The notes below the pieces were generated by a model. The model worked only from the letters and a program-made list of their open reading frames with translations. It searched no databases and was not told the DNA's origin. A stretch of 64,000 nt of DNA from Membranihabitans marinus. GTDB taxonomy: Bacteria > Bacteroidota > Bacteroidia > Chitinophagales > Saprospiraceae. Position numbers and translations under genes: made by a program. This document shows, one piece after another, positions 1-9,448 of this stretch. The stretch lies in contig NZ_JAJQYA010000003.1 of assembly GCF_021729155.1 (NCBI RefSeq), forward strand, positions 186,001 to 250,000, written 5' to 3'. The stretch's first letter is position 1, and the number at the start of each line of letters is the position of its first letter.

Positions 1-41
1 TATATTTGAGATTGCTAGGTATATTACTCATTTTTCGAATT

Positions 42-1343
42 TTATTCTTTAATGTGGTTTTTAATCCAATCCAAAGTGACAGATTTTGGTCTCTCCAATG
101 GCAATCCCAATGCACGCGACCAGCACAAATTACTCAATACCCCCAATGCTCTGGATACTCCAAATAATACGGTGTAAAAAGTATATTCCGTGATTCCGTA
201 ATGAACCAATATAGCCCCTGAGTGCGCATCTACATTTGGCCATGGGTTCTTTACCTTACCCAATCCGTCTAATATTTCGGGTACTATGTCAAACAACTGC
301 CAGATAACTTTGACTATTTTGTCATCGCTTAGGTGTTTTTCAGCGAAATGTTTTTGTGCAATAAATCGAGGATCTGGTTTTCTCAATACAGCGTGACCAT
401 ATCCTGGAATCACTCTACCGCTGGCCAATGTTTTCTTGATATATTCTGCTATAGCTTCGTCAGAGGGTTCTTGAGTTCCTAATTCTTCAAGCATTTCAAA
501 AACAAATTTGATCACTTCTTGATTGGCTAATCCATGTAGAGGGCCAGCCAGGGCATTCATCCCTCCAGCTAGTGAAAAGTAGGCATCACTTAAGGTAGAT
601 CCAACCAAATGCGTAGCGTGGGCAGATGCATTTCCTCCTTCGTGATCGGCGTGTATAGTCATATACAATCGCATTAAATCGTGGAATTCCGGATCGTCAT
701 TGCCCAACATATGAGCAAAATTGGCAGCCCAATCCAAACTCGTATCCGGCTCTATTTGATCGTTGTTGTGATATATTCTTCTATATATATAAGATGCTAC
801 CCGTGGCAAACGAGCTATTAAATTCATGACATCCTCAAACATGGGATCCCAATACGATTTTTTGTCTATACCTTCACTGTATTGTTGTGCAAATATACTT
901 TCTGTTTGCATGGAAGTGATGGCTACACTAAACATGGCCATGGGATGAGCCGTTAAAGGCATAGCATCTATGGCATCGAAAGTGTGTTGAGGAACTTGTG
1001 CCCGACTTTCCCATTCATCTGCCAACTCCTTAACTTGTGCTTCATTGGGAAGTTCTCCAGTTAACATCAACCAAAATAAACCTTCAGGTAATGGTTCAGA
1101 GAAATTCAATTTTGGAAGTTTTTCTCTGAGTTCAGGGATACTAAATCCTCTAAATTTTATACCTTCTATAGGATCTAAATGCGATGTTTCACTAAACATA
1201 CTTTTAATACCTCTCATTCCGCCGATCACCTGTTTCAGCACTACTTCATCGACCTTAACATCGCCTTTTTCCTTTAGCATTGATTTCAACTCGATGGCTA
1301 CTTCTGATGATTTTTGTTGAAATAATGATTTGAGTTCCTTCAT
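42..1343 (-). CDS. gltA: citrate synthase
   Basis: Condenses acetyl-CoA with oxaloacetate to citrate, the entry step of the TCA cycle, in the cytoplasm. The 433-residue protein matches the eukaryotic-like branch of citrate synthases in length and in its N-terminal helical extension. The three catalytic residues are visible: His270 in a GPLHG motif, His317 in PGYGHAVLRKPDPR and Asp372 in NVDAHSG. It is divergent from the DUF3109 gene, with 113 bases between the start codons. A promoter-like pair lies on the minus strand about 70 bases upstream of the start. The end of the gene is complete, with the stop codon 42 bases from the window edge. The assignment is firm. Confidence 0.96.
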   Translation of the reverse strand: MKELKSLFQQKSSEVAIELKSMLKEKGDVKVDEVVLKQVIGGMRGIKSMFSETSHLDPIEGIKFRGFSIPELREKLPKLNFSEPLPEGLFWLMLTGELPNEAQVKELADEWESRAQVPQHTFDAIDAMPLTAHPMAMFSVAITSMQTESIFAQQYSEGIDKKSYWDPMFEDVMNLIARLPRVASYIYRRIYHNNDQIEPDTSLDWAANFAHMLGNDDPEFHDLMRLYMTIHADHEGGNASAHATHLVGSTLSDAYFSLAGGMNALAGPLHGLANQEVIKFVFEMLEELGTQEPSDEAIAEYIKKTLASGRVIPGYGHAVLRKPDPRFIAQKHFAEKHLSDDKIVKVIWQLFDIVPEILDGLGKVKNPWPNVDAHSGAILVHYGITEYTFYTVLFGVSRALGVLSNLCWSRALGLPLERPKSVTLDWIKNHIKE

Positions 1344-1413
1344 TAGGATAATATATTTTTGAATCTTTGATTAAATTATATAAAAAAGTGTGAGTCATCT
1401 GATTCACTGGGAG

Positions 1414-1444
1414 CGAATATACAATATAAATTATCTAATTACAA
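1414..1444 (-). promoter_or_regulatory. candidate promoter of citrate synthase gene
   Basis: On the minus strand TTG (1444-1442) is followed after exactly 20 bases by TATATTCG (1421-1414), close to the Bacteroidota -33 TTG / -7 TAnnTTTG pattern. It would give a leader of roughly 65 bases before the citrate synthase start. The match has one deviation (TTCG for TTTG). This is pattern-based only. Confidence 0.4.
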
Positions 1445-1456
1445 TATAGCTAATGT

Positions 1457-2044
1457 ATGTTTTTAATAAATGAAATTCTTGTGAGCGATGAAATATTGAC
1501 CAAATCCTTTTGCTGTGATTTGGCCGCTTGCAAAGGAGCTTGCTGTGTAGAAGGTGACTTTGGTGCACCGTTAGAACCAAGCGAGAGAGTGAAGTTAAGA
1601 GAAGTTTTGGCCGACGTCCTTCCCGATCTGGATGAAGTGTCTCAAAGTGTAATTGCCGAAGAAGGAGTCGATCGATTTTTTGTGGGCATGAGTGATTTTG
1701 GAACCGTTTTAAGACCGGATGGAGCCTGTGCATTTGTCATTTTTGATGAAGATGGAAAAGCCCTTTGTGGAATAGAAAAACAATATAGAGCGGGAAAAAT
1801 TGATTTTAAAAAACCACTGAGTTGCGAATTATATCCCATTCGTGTAACCAAAGATGAAGATATTAATTTTATGGCCCTTAATTATGACGATTGGAAAATT
1901 TGTCAGCCGGCTATTAAAAATGGTTCCGAATTAGGCCTGCCATTGGTGCATTTTTTAAAGGATGCATTGATTCGTGGCTATGGTCTTGAATTTTATGATG
2001 CCCTTGAGGCGGCTCGACTTTATCATAAAGATTCACCGGAATAA
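1457..2044 (+). CDS. DUF3109 family cysteine-rich protein
   Basis: A 195-residue protein of the DUF3109 family, common in Bacteroidota and of unknown function. The N-terminal part carries a cysteine cluster (CCDLAACKGACC, residues about 19-30), with further cysteines in CGIEKQ, SCELYPIR and KICQP. This layout resembles the YkgJ-type putative metal or Fe-S binding proteins. No signal peptide or membrane segment is visible, so it is probably cytoplasmic. It stands alone between the divergent citrate synthase gene and the codirectional isomerase gene. The family assignment is good; metal binding is an inference from the cysteine spacing. Confidence 0.85.
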   Translation: MFLINEILVSDEILTKSFCCDLAACKGACCVEGDFGAPLEPSERVKLREVLADVLPDLDEVSQSVIAEEGVDRFFVGMSDFGTVLRPDGACAFVIFDEDGKALCGIEKQYRAGKIDFKKPLSCELYPIRVTKDEDINFMALNYDDWKICQPAIKNGSELGLPLVHFLKDALIRGYGLEFYDALEAARLYHKDSPE

Positions 2045-2085
2045 CATTATTATATAATAAGTAGGTAGAAAATGCGGAAATTATT

Positions 2086-2093
2086 TACCTTTG
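2086..2093 (+). promoter_or_regulatory. candidate -7 box before the isomerase gene
   Basis: TACCTTTG is a perfect TAnnTTTG match 34 bases before the ATG at 2128. No convincing -33 element is found at the expected distance, so the call is tentative. Confidence 0.35.
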
Positions 2094-2127
2094 CAAATCT
2101 TTTTAGTAAGCAAACAATCATTGAATT

Positions 2128-4236
2128 ATGGCCTTAATAGGGACAATCAGAAAAAATAGTTGGTTATTATTTGTATCGATAGCCTTGGCATTGGGAGCAT
2201 TCTTGATCATGGATATGGTCGGAAATAGCAGTCAATCTCAGATGGGTAATCTAACCATTGGTGAAGTTAATGGGGAAAAAGTAGATTATCGAAATTTTAT
2301 GGCCCACGAAGAGGCCGTGTATTCAGGTGGAGGATCTGACGTGTATTCCAGACGTAACTATCTATGGAACTATTACTTAAACAAAACTCTTTTTGAAAAC
2401 GAAGCTGAAGAAATGGGAGTTAGTGTTGGAAAAGAAGAATTGTTGGAACTACAATTTGGTAGTAACATCAGTCCGGTAATCCAACAGCGCTTCTCTAATC
2501 CAAATACAGGTGGAGTAGATTATCAGCAGTTAAATAGTTTGCGTCAGCAAATTCAATCCGGTACAATGCCAGAAGAAACTAAGCGTTTTTGGTCTTGGCA
2601 AGAAAAGGAGATTATGGCTGATCGGACTCAGAAAAAAATTGAGAATATCGTTGCCAAATCTTTTTACACTCCTTCTTGGATGGTAGAAGACATGGTCGAT
2701 CAACAAAATAATAAAGTGGAATTTGCCTACGTAAAAATCCCCTTTGATCAGGCAAAAGATATGGATATTCAAGTAACCGATACAGATATCCAGGAATATT
2801 TAAAGAAAAATCAAAATCAATACCTTGTAAAGGAAGAACAGCGCAAGTTGGAATATATGACTCTGAGTGTAATGCCTACGAGTAGGGATAGTGCAGAGAT
2901 CAGAAATCAAATTGTGAAATTGATGGATGAGTTTGCTAAAGTAGATAACGACACTACCTTCATTCAAAACAATGAAGGAATATTTACCTCAGCATATGAA
3001 TTGAAAGAAGATGTGCCAGCGGTTATTGCTGATGCAGTATTTGAAGATGAGATCGGAAGTATCGTTGGTCCATACGAATTAGAAGGTTCTATTAGAGCAA
3101 CGAAGATAGTCGATCGAAAAGTTATTCCAGATTCTGTACTTTCTAGACACATCTTGTTTACTGGACAGACCCAACAAGATTTAATTGCTGGATTCCAAAA
3201 AGCAGATAGTCTTAAAAATTTGATCGAAACAGGTGTCGCTAGCTTTGATTCTTTAGCGATCAAATTTAGTCAAGGTCCATCGGCACCCAACGGCGGTGAC
3301 TTGGGCTATGCTGGTCAAGGACAGATGGTACAACAATTCAATGACTTAATCTTCTTTAATGCTGAAATAGGGGAGCTCAATACCGTAGTGACTCAATTTG
3401 GAGTGCACTTGGTTGAAGTCTTGGACAGAAAATATATCAATAAAAAACAAGGAGTACAATTGGCTACTGTTTATGAAAGTATAATTCCTAGTCAACAAAC
3501 CCAAGATTCGCTATATGATGTAGCACAAGAATTTGTCTCTAGTAATCGAACCTTGACGGAATTGCGTCAATCTATTGCAGACAAACCTCAGTTTAGATTG
3601 CAAATTGCACCAGCGGTTAAGAAAAATGATTTTCTTTTCGGAACCTTTGGGGGTGGTAATGTAAGTAGAGATATCGTTCGATGGGCTTTTGAAAATTCTA
3701 CTTCGGTAGATGAGGTTTCTTCCATAGTTTATATATATCAAAATCCGCAATTGTTCTACAATGACAGATATGTGATCGTAGGATTGGATGAAGTCATGGA
3801 GGCGGGATTGCCCAAGCCTGAAGATGTGAGAATGCAAGTAGAACAAATCATTTTGGATGAGAAAAAAGGACAGTCTATAGCAGCCAGTGTAGCTGGTACT
3901 AGCAATCTAGATGAATTGGCACAATCGTATAACTTAAGTGTAGATACGGCTAGAAATGCTAGTTTTTCTGCTGACTTTATCGATGGAATCGGTCAAGAAC
4001 CAAAATTGGTTGCCATGGTCACCAACGGAGAAATTGATCAAATCAACAAGCCCGTAGTAGGAACAACTGGTGTATTTGTAACCAAAGTTTTGGGTAAAAG
4101 TCGAACCAACTTGGCGGATTATTCATCAGTGAGAGCAAATTCAGTATCGCAAATGGCACAGCAAGTTAGTGTGGCCTTACCAGGGGCATTAAAAGAAAAA
4201 GCTGAGATAAAAGATAATCGATCCGATTTTTATTAA
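2128..4236 (+). CDS. PpiD/SurA-like peptidylprolyl isomerase (membrane-anchored)
   Basis: A 702-residue periplasmic folding factor anchored in the inner membrane. Residues about 10-30 form one hydrophobic segment directly after a short basic N-terminus. The middle holds a SurA-N-like helical region, and a parvulin rotamase domain spans about 337-433, with the typical start SRHILF and the GGDLGYAGQGQMV segment. A further parvulin-like or C-terminal SurA-like region follows. By family knowledge it assists folding of outer-membrane and secreted proteins, which fits an organism with many T9SS clients. A terminator-like hairpin follows at 4268. The fold assignment is strong; whether it corresponds functionally to PpiD is not certain. 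Confidence 0.88.
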   Translation: MALIGTIRKNSWLLFVSIALALGAFLIMDMVGNSSQSQMGNLTIGEVNGEKVDYRNFMAHEEAVYSGGGSDVYSRRNYLWNYYLNKTLFENEAEEMGVSVGKEELLELQFGSNISPVIQQRFSNPNTGGVDYQQLNSLRQQIQSGTMPEETKRFWSWQEKEIMADRTQKKIENIVAKSFYTPSWMVEDMVDQQNNKVEFAYVKIPFDQAKDMDIQVTDTDIQEYLKKNQNQYLVKEEQRKLEYMTLSVMPTSRDSAEIRNQIVKLMDEFAKVDNDTTFIQNNEGIFTSAYELKEDVPAVIADAVFEDEIGSIVGPYELEGSIRATKIVDRKVIPDSVLSRHILFTGQTQQDLIAGFQKADSLKNLIETGVASFDSLAIKFSQGPSAPNGGDLGYAGQGQMVQQFNDLIFFNAEIGELNTVVTQFGVHLVEVLDRKYINKKQGVQLATVYESIIPSQQTQDSLYDVAQEFVSSNRTLTELRQSIADKPQFRLQIAPAVKKNDFLFGTFGGGNVSRDIVRWAFENSTSVDEVSSIVYIYQNPQLFYNDRYVIVGLDEVMEAGLPKPEDVRMQVEQIILDEKKGQSIAASVAGTSNLDELAQSYNLSVDTARNASFSADFIDGIGQEPKLVAMVTNGEIDQINKPVVGTTGVFVTKVLGKSRTNLADYSSVRANSVSQMAQQVSVALPGALKEKAEIKDNRSDFY

Positions 4237-4267
4237 TTTAAAAATTGAAATACAAAAATTGTAAATT

Positions 4268-4300
4268 GGGCTGTTCTATTCATAGACAGCCCTTTTTATT
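4268..4300 (+). terminator. rho-independent terminator after the isomerase gene
   Basis: GGGCTGT-TCTAT pairs with ATAGACAGCCC (4268-4292, one bulged base), followed by five T and an AT-rich tail. It lies 31 bases after the isomerase stop and upstream of the chosen porQ start, and helps decide that start. Confidence 0.75.
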
Positions 4301-4322
4301 TATGGTAGGAGATAATATATAT

Positions 4323-5393
4323 ATGTGTGTGAGAATTTTACTGACTGCGGTATCGGTACTGGCGATGTTTTGTTTAAAGGGACAGAACTTCGATGGGTAT
4401 GTCAACCTTGGTAATCAGTATTCAGCAGCTCTTACCGCCTTAAGTGGAAGTAATGGTAGCCAATACGATAGCGATGCCAATGTATGGACCCTTAACCCCG
4501 CTTTATTGACTACGAAGCAAAACCCTACTTGGAATTTTAATTCTTTTTTTCATCCCGGAGAAATATCTGAGTTTTCTATCGGTTATTCGCGCGCACTCGA
4601 TAGTGTTTGGCCGATCGCCTTCAATTTGCAGAGAACTTCTTTTGGTACATCATCTCGATATGATGCTGAAGGTCAATATATGGGGGAGTTTTCTGCAGCA
4701 GATCACCGGATTTCTGCAGCTACTTCGCGACAACTCTCAGATAAGATATACATTGGATTATTGATGAACTATACTTGGCGTAGAATCGATATCTACCATT
4801 CGCATGTCTTTATGTTGGGGATCGGAGGTCAATATTTAATCAACGATTACAATAGTATAGGACTTACTATACACCAATTGGGACTGGAATCCAAGCCTTA
4901 TATATCTCAAAATAATGCTACTACCATCGACCTTTCATTGTACGGAAGTAGAAAATTGCAATACCTTCCTCTTCAAGTATTTTTAAAACTGCAAAAATTA
5001 AATCAATGGAATCAGTTGGATTATTCTAATCCATTTGTTGAAAATACTATTGAATTCACAGATCAAGAGGAAAAAATAGATTCTAGAATGACAGCATTTG
5101 TCAAGGAATTCTTTGCTCATGTAGTCATCGGTGGAGAATTTGCGTTTGGCCGAAATGATAATATATATTTGCGTTTTTCCTACGACCACTTGAGAAACAA
5201 ACAATTGGGGATTGATAACATTAGATCTTTGGAAGGAATATCCCTAGGCTTTGGTTTGCAGTTGAAGAAGATTAAATTCGATTATGCATGGGAAAAAATA
5301 TACTTCAATGCTGCCGCTCATCAAATATCTATTCAATTTTCTCCATTTAGCAATAATAATCAGACTTCTGCAGTACTGCCCAAGGGTTTTTAA
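4323..5393 (+). CDS. porQ: type IX secretion system protein PorQ-like
   Basis: Outer-membrane beta-barrel-type protein of 356 residues resembling PorQ, which in Porphyromonas belongs with PorU, PorV and PorZ to the cell-surface attachment complex of the T9SS. A Sec signal peptide is visible (MCVRILLTAVSVLAMFCLKG, residues 1-20). After it come alternating short hydrophobic beta-strands with aromatic ends, including the DANVWTLNPALL segment expected near the start of PorQ/PorV-type barrels. The frame is open back to a TTG at 4245, but that extension would contain the terminator hairpin at 4268-4297 and would bury the signal peptide, so the ATG at 4323 is chosen. The PorQ call rests on overall pattern rather than on a diagnostic motif. 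Confidence 0.75.
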   Translation: MCVRILLTAVSVLAMFCLKGQNFDGYVNLGNQYSAALTALSGSNGSQYDSDANVWTLNPALLTTKQNPTWNFNSFFHPGEISEFSIGYSRALDSVWPIAFNLQRTSFGTSSRYDAEGQYMGEFSAADHRISAATSRQLSDKIYIGLLMNYTWRRIDIYHSHVFMLGIGGQYLINDYNSIGLTIHQLGLESKPYISQNNATTIDLSLYGSRKLQYLPLQVFLKLQKLNQWNQLDYSNPFVENTIEFTDQEEKIDSRMTAFVKEFFAHVVIGGEFAFGRNDNIYLRFSYDHLRNKQLGIDNIRSLEGISLGFGLQLKKIKFDYAWEKIYFNAAAHQISIQFSPFSNNNQTSAVLPKGF

Positions 5394-5440
5394 TACCTTT
5401 TTTCTTCAATACTATTCAATTTACAAGGGACTAATTTTTA

Positions 5441-5456
5441 TTGGTCTTAAGACCAA
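5441..5456. promoter_or_regulatory. perfect 16-base palindrome
   Basis: TTGGTCTTAAGACCAA is a perfect palindrome between porQ and the DinB-like gene, 48 bases after the porQ stop. It has no loop and no following T-run, so it looks more like a dimeric protein binding site than a terminator. No regulator is identified. Confidence 0.3.
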
Positions 5457-5607
5457 CTCTCGTATTATTAGTATTTATTCTTGATTTTAATAAATGCAAT
5501 TGTATTATAATGTAAATATTTGGTTGTGTTTATTTTACACAGTGTTAAAGTTGTCTTAAAATTATATTTTAATGGTATATTTAGATTTTGAACCTAATAA
5601 TACTGTT

Positions 5608-6129
5608 ATGAAAAATCTATTGTTATTTGCCTTCCTTTTGATAAGTAGTGGAATCATGGGCCAAGGTCTAGTCCAAAAAGAGTCGGCTGCATTTATCAAA
5701 TATACTTCTGATAAAATTATGCAATTGCTAGATGAAGTTTCCGATGATGAACTCGCCTGGAGGCCAGAAGAAGATGTTCGTTCCTTTGGAGAAGTTTTTG
5801 CTCATGTAATATCAGCCAATTACTTCTTTGCATCTAAATTGGGAGCTGAAATCCCAGAGTCGGTAGATATGAAATCTATAGAGATGGACTATGATACCAA
5901 GTCTGAGTTGAAAAAGGGGTTAGAAAGCTCTTATGCTTTAGTATTACATACTATAGGAGATATTTCAGATGATGGTCTTACTGAGATGGTAGAATTTCCA
6001 ATGCCGGGTGATTATACCCAACTCTCTACCATACTTATCATAATGTCTCATTCCAATGAGCATCTCGGACAATTAATAGCTTATGCACGGATCAATGGTA
6101 TAGTGCCACCTTGGAGTATGGAAGAATAG
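5608..6129 (+). CDS. DinB-like four-helix protein with signal peptide
   Basis: A 173-residue DinB-superfamily protein (YfiT/DinB-like, putative metal-dependent enzymes). Histidines in the expected helices are visible: FAHVISANYFF and, near the C-terminus, HSNEHLGQLIAYAR. Unusually for the fold it begins with a secretion signal (MKNLLLFAFLLISSGIMGQG), so it is probably exported. An in-frame ATG 12 codons upstream (5572) would only lengthen the N-terminus ahead of this signal, so 5608 is preferred. The substrate is unknown. It is followed by a strong bidirectional terminator shared with ftsH. Confidence 0.78.
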   Translation: MKNLLLFAFLLISSGIMGQGLVQKESAAFIKYTSDKIMQLLDEVSDDELAWRPEEDVRSFGEVFAHVISANYFFASKLGAEIPESVDMKSIEMDYDTKSELKKGLESSYALVLHTIGDISDDGLTEMVEFPMPGDYTQLSTILIIMSHSNEHLGQLIAYARINGIVPPWSMEE

Positions 6130-6221
6130 AGTGTGGATCTATGGTTAGCCCTCTTGACACAATTGTATATACATTTCGAATAAGTCAGTTCAATATTTCT
6201 TTAACGATATAAGTATAAAAT

Positions 6222-6261
6222 AAAAGACCTCGGTAAGCTTAACTTATCGAGGTCTTTTTTT
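6222..6261. terminator. bidirectional terminator between DinB-like gene and ftsH
   Basis: A 16-bp stem (6222-6237 with 6243-6258; one G-U type position) with a 5-base loop, A-run on the left and T-run on the right. It serves two convergent genes. Confidence 0.88.
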
Positions 6262-6277
6262 GTATCAATAAACTATT

Positions 6278-8269
6278 TTAGGTAGTTGTGGTGTTGTTAT
6301 CGTCAACATCTTCGATCGATACGATTTGATCTGGAAGTTGTTTTTTTAATTTCTCCTCTTCTGGATAAGGGCGATTGCCAATAAGTAATTCCAAATCACT
6401 TTTAACAACAACTTCTTTTTCGAGTAGGGCATGAGCCAGAATTTCCAACTCATTTCTGTGTTTTGATAATAAATCTTTTGCTCTTTCAAATTGAATTTGA
6501 ACCATTTTTCTGACTTCGGAATCTATAAGAGCTGAAGTCTCTTCACTGTATGGTTTACTGATTTGATCTTTTTGAAGTCCATAAAAAGACACATTACCTA
6601 CATTTTCATTCATTCCGTAGACGGAAATCATACTATAAGCCATTTTGGTGATTTGATCCAAATCATTTTGAGCTCCTGTACTTACCTTGCCAAATACAAT
6701 GGTTTCTGCTGCACGACCACCAAAGGTCATACACATTCTATCCAATAATTGTTCTGTACTGGTGATGTATTCTTCTTTAGGTAGATATTGGGCATATCCC
6801 AATGTACCAATTCCTCTGGGAACTATGGTTACTTTTACCAATGGTGAAGCGTGTTCCAAAAACCATCCACAAATGGCGTGGCCAGCTTCGTGATAGGCAA
6901 TAACCTTTTTCTCTCCTGGAGAAATCAATTTGTTTTTCTTCTCCAATCCACCGATTACTTTATCCAAGGCATAATTGAAGTCATCCATGTCCACTTTCTT
7001 TTTGCCTCTCCTCGCTGCGATTAATGCAGATTCATTACATACGTTGGCAATCTCAGCACCAGCAAAACCCGGTGTCATTTCGGCAAGTACTTCGGCATTT
7101 ACTGCAGAAGAAGCTTTAATGTGTTTTAGGTGAACTCTAAATATTTGTTCTCTACCATTGAGGTCTGGGCGATCAATACCTATTTGCCGATCAAATCTTC
7201 CTGGTCGCAACAATGCACTATCCAATACATCTGGGCGGTTAGTAGCAGCCATTAGGATAACTCCCTTCTCACTTGAGAAACCATCCATTTCCACCAACAA
7301 CTGATTTAAGGTATTTTCTCTCTCGTCATTCCCTCCCTGGATGCTATTTCTTCCTCTGGCTCTACCGATGGCATCTATTTCGTCAATAAATATAATACAA
7401 GGAGCTTTCTCACGAGCCTGTCTAAACAAATCTCTTACTCTGGAAGCACCTACTCCCACAAACATTTCGACAAAGTCTGATCCACTAATGGTAAAGAATG
7501 GTACTTCAGCTTCACCGGCTACTGCTTTTGCCAATAGAGTCTTCCCTGTTCCTGGAGGGCCTACCAGCAATACTCCTTTGGGGATTTTACCCCCTAGTGC
7601 GGTATATTTTTTAGGATTCTTTAAAAAATCCACGACTTCTATTACTTCTTCTTTGGCTTCATCCAACCCAGCAACATCTTGGAAGGTAACATTGACCTTG
7701 GTATCCTTGTCAAATAAAGTAGCTTTTGATTTGCCAATATTAAATATTTGAGCTCCTGGTCCACCAGCTCCACCACTCATCCTACGCATGATAAATATCC
7801 AAATGGCTACAATAAGGATAATGGGTAAGATGTATGTCAATGCCGAAGTCCAACTGTATTCATTGCGATACAATGGGAATATTTGTTGGTCTGGCTGTAA
7901 GCTTTCGTTGATTTTTTCCAAACGAGTCTCCAAAGCATCAACCGTTCCAATGTTGAAGTTGAAGTGAGGTTGGTTGATATTGAATGCATCAGTGGATATA
8001 TTCTTAAATTCCTCTGAGTCCAACCGGGATTTTTTAATGTATACTTTCGCCGTGGTTTTATTGACTACTTCCAATTTGTCAATTGCACCACTTTGTGCCA
8101 ATTCATTAAATCTTTTATAACTTATTTCCTCGCTTGCTCCTACGCCTGCACTGTATACTTGAATAACAAGTAAGACCAATATTACGATGCCATAAATCCA
8201 ATAGATATTGAATTTACTACCTTTTTTATTGGGTCCTTTATTGTTCTTTGTATTTCTAGTTTCATTCAT
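6278..8269 (-). CDS. ftsH: ATP-dependent zinc metalloprotease FtsH
   Basis: Membrane-bound AAA+ protease that degrades misfolded membrane proteins and short-lived cytoplasmic regulators. The 663 residues show two transmembrane segments (about 22-42 and 142-161) around a periplasmic domain, Walker A GPPGTGKT at 237-244, Walker B IIFIDEID at about 292-299, the second region of homology ending in RPGRFDRQ, and the zinc site HEAGH at 460-464. The C-terminus ends in a run of four threonines after an acidic stretch. The stop codon of rsfS lies two bases upstream of this start, so the two are co-transcribed. Length and motifs are typical. Confidence 0.98.
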   Translation of the reverse strand: MNETRNTKNNKGPNKKGSKFNIYWIYGIVILVLLVIQVYSAGVGASEEISYKRFNELAQSGAIDKLEVVNKTTAKVYIKKSRLDSEEFKNISTDAFNINQPHFNFNIGTVDALETRLEKINESLQPDQQIFPLYRNEYSWTSALTYILPIILIVAIWIFIMRRMSGGAGGPGAQIFNIGKSKATLFDKDTKVNVTFQDVAGLDEAKEEVIEVVDFLKNPKKYTALGGKIPKGVLLVGPPGTGKTLLAKAVAGEAEVPFFTISGSDFVEMFVGVGASRVRDLFRQAREKAPCIIFIDEIDAIGRARGRNSIQGGNDERENTLNQLLVEMDGFSSEKGVILMAATNRPDVLDSALLRPGRFDRQIGIDRPDLNGREQIFRVHLKHIKASSAVNAEVLAEMTPGFAGAEIANVCNESALIAARRGKKKVDMDDFNYALDKVIGGLEKKNKLISPGEKKVIAYHEAGHAICGWFLEHASPLVKVTIVPRGIGTLGYAQYLPKEEYITSTEQLLDRMCMTFGGRAAETIVFGKVSTGAQNDLDQITKMAYSMISVYGMNENVGNVSFYGLQKDQISKPYSEETSALIDSEVRKMVQIQFERAKDLLSKHRNELEILAHALLEKEVVVKSDLELLIGNRPYPEEEKLKKQLPDQIVSIEDVDDNNTTTT

Positions 8270-8271
8270 AT

Positions 8272-8664
8272 TTATTCATTTTCATATTCGGTGATTTGAG
8301 CATCTTCCCAAAGTGCCTCAAGATCATAAAATTTTCTCGTTTCTTGGTGAAACACATGCACGATCGTGGTAAAATAGTCCAAAGCAATCCATGTTGATAA
8401 AGACTTGCCATTGGTGTGAATGGGTAACCATCCTTGTTCTATTTTAATTTCCTTTTCGACCCGTTCCGCAATTGATCGTACATGATTGGCAGAATCGGCT
8501 TCACAGATGATAAAATAATCTGCCGGAGGAGTTTCCAAGGTTGTTAAGTCAAACTTTAAAATATTCTTACCTTTGCTATCCTGAATTTTTTGGATGATAA
8601 AGTCATTTAATAGTTCGCTTTCGAATTTTTGGTTTTCTTTTAACTTGGCTTGCAAATGATACAC
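8272..8664 (-). CDS. rsfS: ribosome silencing factor RsfS
   Basis: RsfS (Iojap/DUF143) binds ribosomal protein uL14 and prevents subunit joining under starvation. The conserved core is present: the LDL-type segment FDLTTLETPPADYFIICEA, the RSIAERVEKE helix, and the STWIALDYFTTIVHVFHQETR block. The frame stays open upstream to an ATG at 8748, but that would overlap birA by 50 bases and add residues with no family resemblance. A GTG at 8664 gives a 130-residue protein of normal size, and a perfect TAAATTTG box sits just upstream at 8690-8683. The gene is directly followed by ftsH. Confidence 0.88.
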   Translation of the reverse strand: MYHLQAKLKENQKFESELLNDFIIQKIQDSKGKNILKFDLTTLETPPADYFIICEADSANHVRSIAERVEKEIKIEQGWLPIHTNGKSLSTWIALDYFTTIVHVFHQETRKFYDLEALWEDAQITEYENE

Positions 8665-8682
8665 TATTTTATTTATAAAAAA

Positions 8683-8690
8683 CAAATTTA
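8683..8690 (-). promoter_or_regulatory. candidate -7 box for rsfS-ftsH
   Basis: On the minus strand TAAATTTG is a perfect TAnnTTTG match ending 18 bases before the GTG start at 8664. It supports the shorter rsfS, since the longer start at 8748 would lie upstream of this promoter. No good -33 element is seen. Confidence 0.4.
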
Positions 8691-8698
8691 CTGATAAC

Positions 8699-9448
8699 TT
8701 GGCTGATTTTGATCTTTTTAAACACTTTACTTCGATACAAAGTACCAATCAGTACTGTACCGAACTTATTGCAAAAAGTAATCCATTACCATTTACTGTC
8801 ATTTCTACAGATTTTCAGTCCAATGGGGTCGGTCAAATTGGCAGTAAGTGGATCTCAAATATAGGAGAAAATGTTCTTATGTCTATCATCCTATATCCTG
8901 ATTTTATAAACGCAAATGAATCCTTTAAGTTGCATTTTTTGACCTCTTTGTCATGTGTGGAGGTTTTGAGGCAGTATATTGACGATGATAGAATCCAAAT
9001 AAAGTGGCCGAATGATATCTTGGTCGATCGCAAAAAGATCGTCGGAATGCTGATAAAAAACACATTTTCAGGACATAGTATTAAGAATGCCATTGTGGGA
9101 ATAGGACTCAATGTCAATCAGACCGATTTTGATCAGTATCTCTTTTCTGCTACATCTATAGCCTCCATTATAGGTAGACCACTAGAAGTAGATACTATCA
9201 GATTGGAAATACTGGAAAATATTAAGAAATTTTTTGAACTATTAAAGTCCAATCACAGTTTGAAGGAATTGTATTTACATTCCCTTTATGGATACGATGA
9301 ATTATTTAATTTTTTCGACCTCATTGATCAAACTTATAAAGTAGGCAAGATTACCGATGTGTTGAGAGATGGAAGGTTGATTGTCGATGTGGCAGGTAGT
9401 GAAGTAAAATATGAATTTAAGCAAATTAAATTTTTAATAAATGGCTGA
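8699..9448 (+). CDS. birA: biotin--[acetyl-CoA-carboxylase] ligase
   Basis: Activates biotin to biotinoyl-AMP and transfers it to carboxylase carrier domains. The 249-residue protein has only the catalytic and small C-terminal domains, without the DNA-binding domain of E. coli BirA. Motifs seen are IQSTNQY near residue 15, the adenylate loop NGVGQIGSKW at about 40-50, and the KWPNDIL block with a following lysine-rich strand at about 102-118. The loop is odd: the usual GRG(R/Q) reads GVGQ, replacing the arginine that normally contacts biotinoyl-AMP. The gene overlaps cinA by 8 bases and is divergent from rsfS. Its clients could include the acyl-CoA carboxylase complex that uses the beta subunit at 16.3-17.9 kb. 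Confidence 0.9.
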   Translation: MADFDLFKHFTSIQSTNQYCTELIAKSNPLPFTVISTDFQSNGVGQIGSKWISNIGENVLMSIILYPDFINANESFKLHFLTSLSCVEVLRQYIDDDRIQIKWPNDILVDRKKIVGMLIKNTFSGHSIKNAIVGIGLNVNQTDFDQYLFSATSIASIIGRPLEVDTIRLEILENIKKFFELLKSNHSLKELYLHSLYGYDELFNFFDLIDQTYKVGKITDVLRDGRLIVDVAGSEVKYEFKQIKFLING

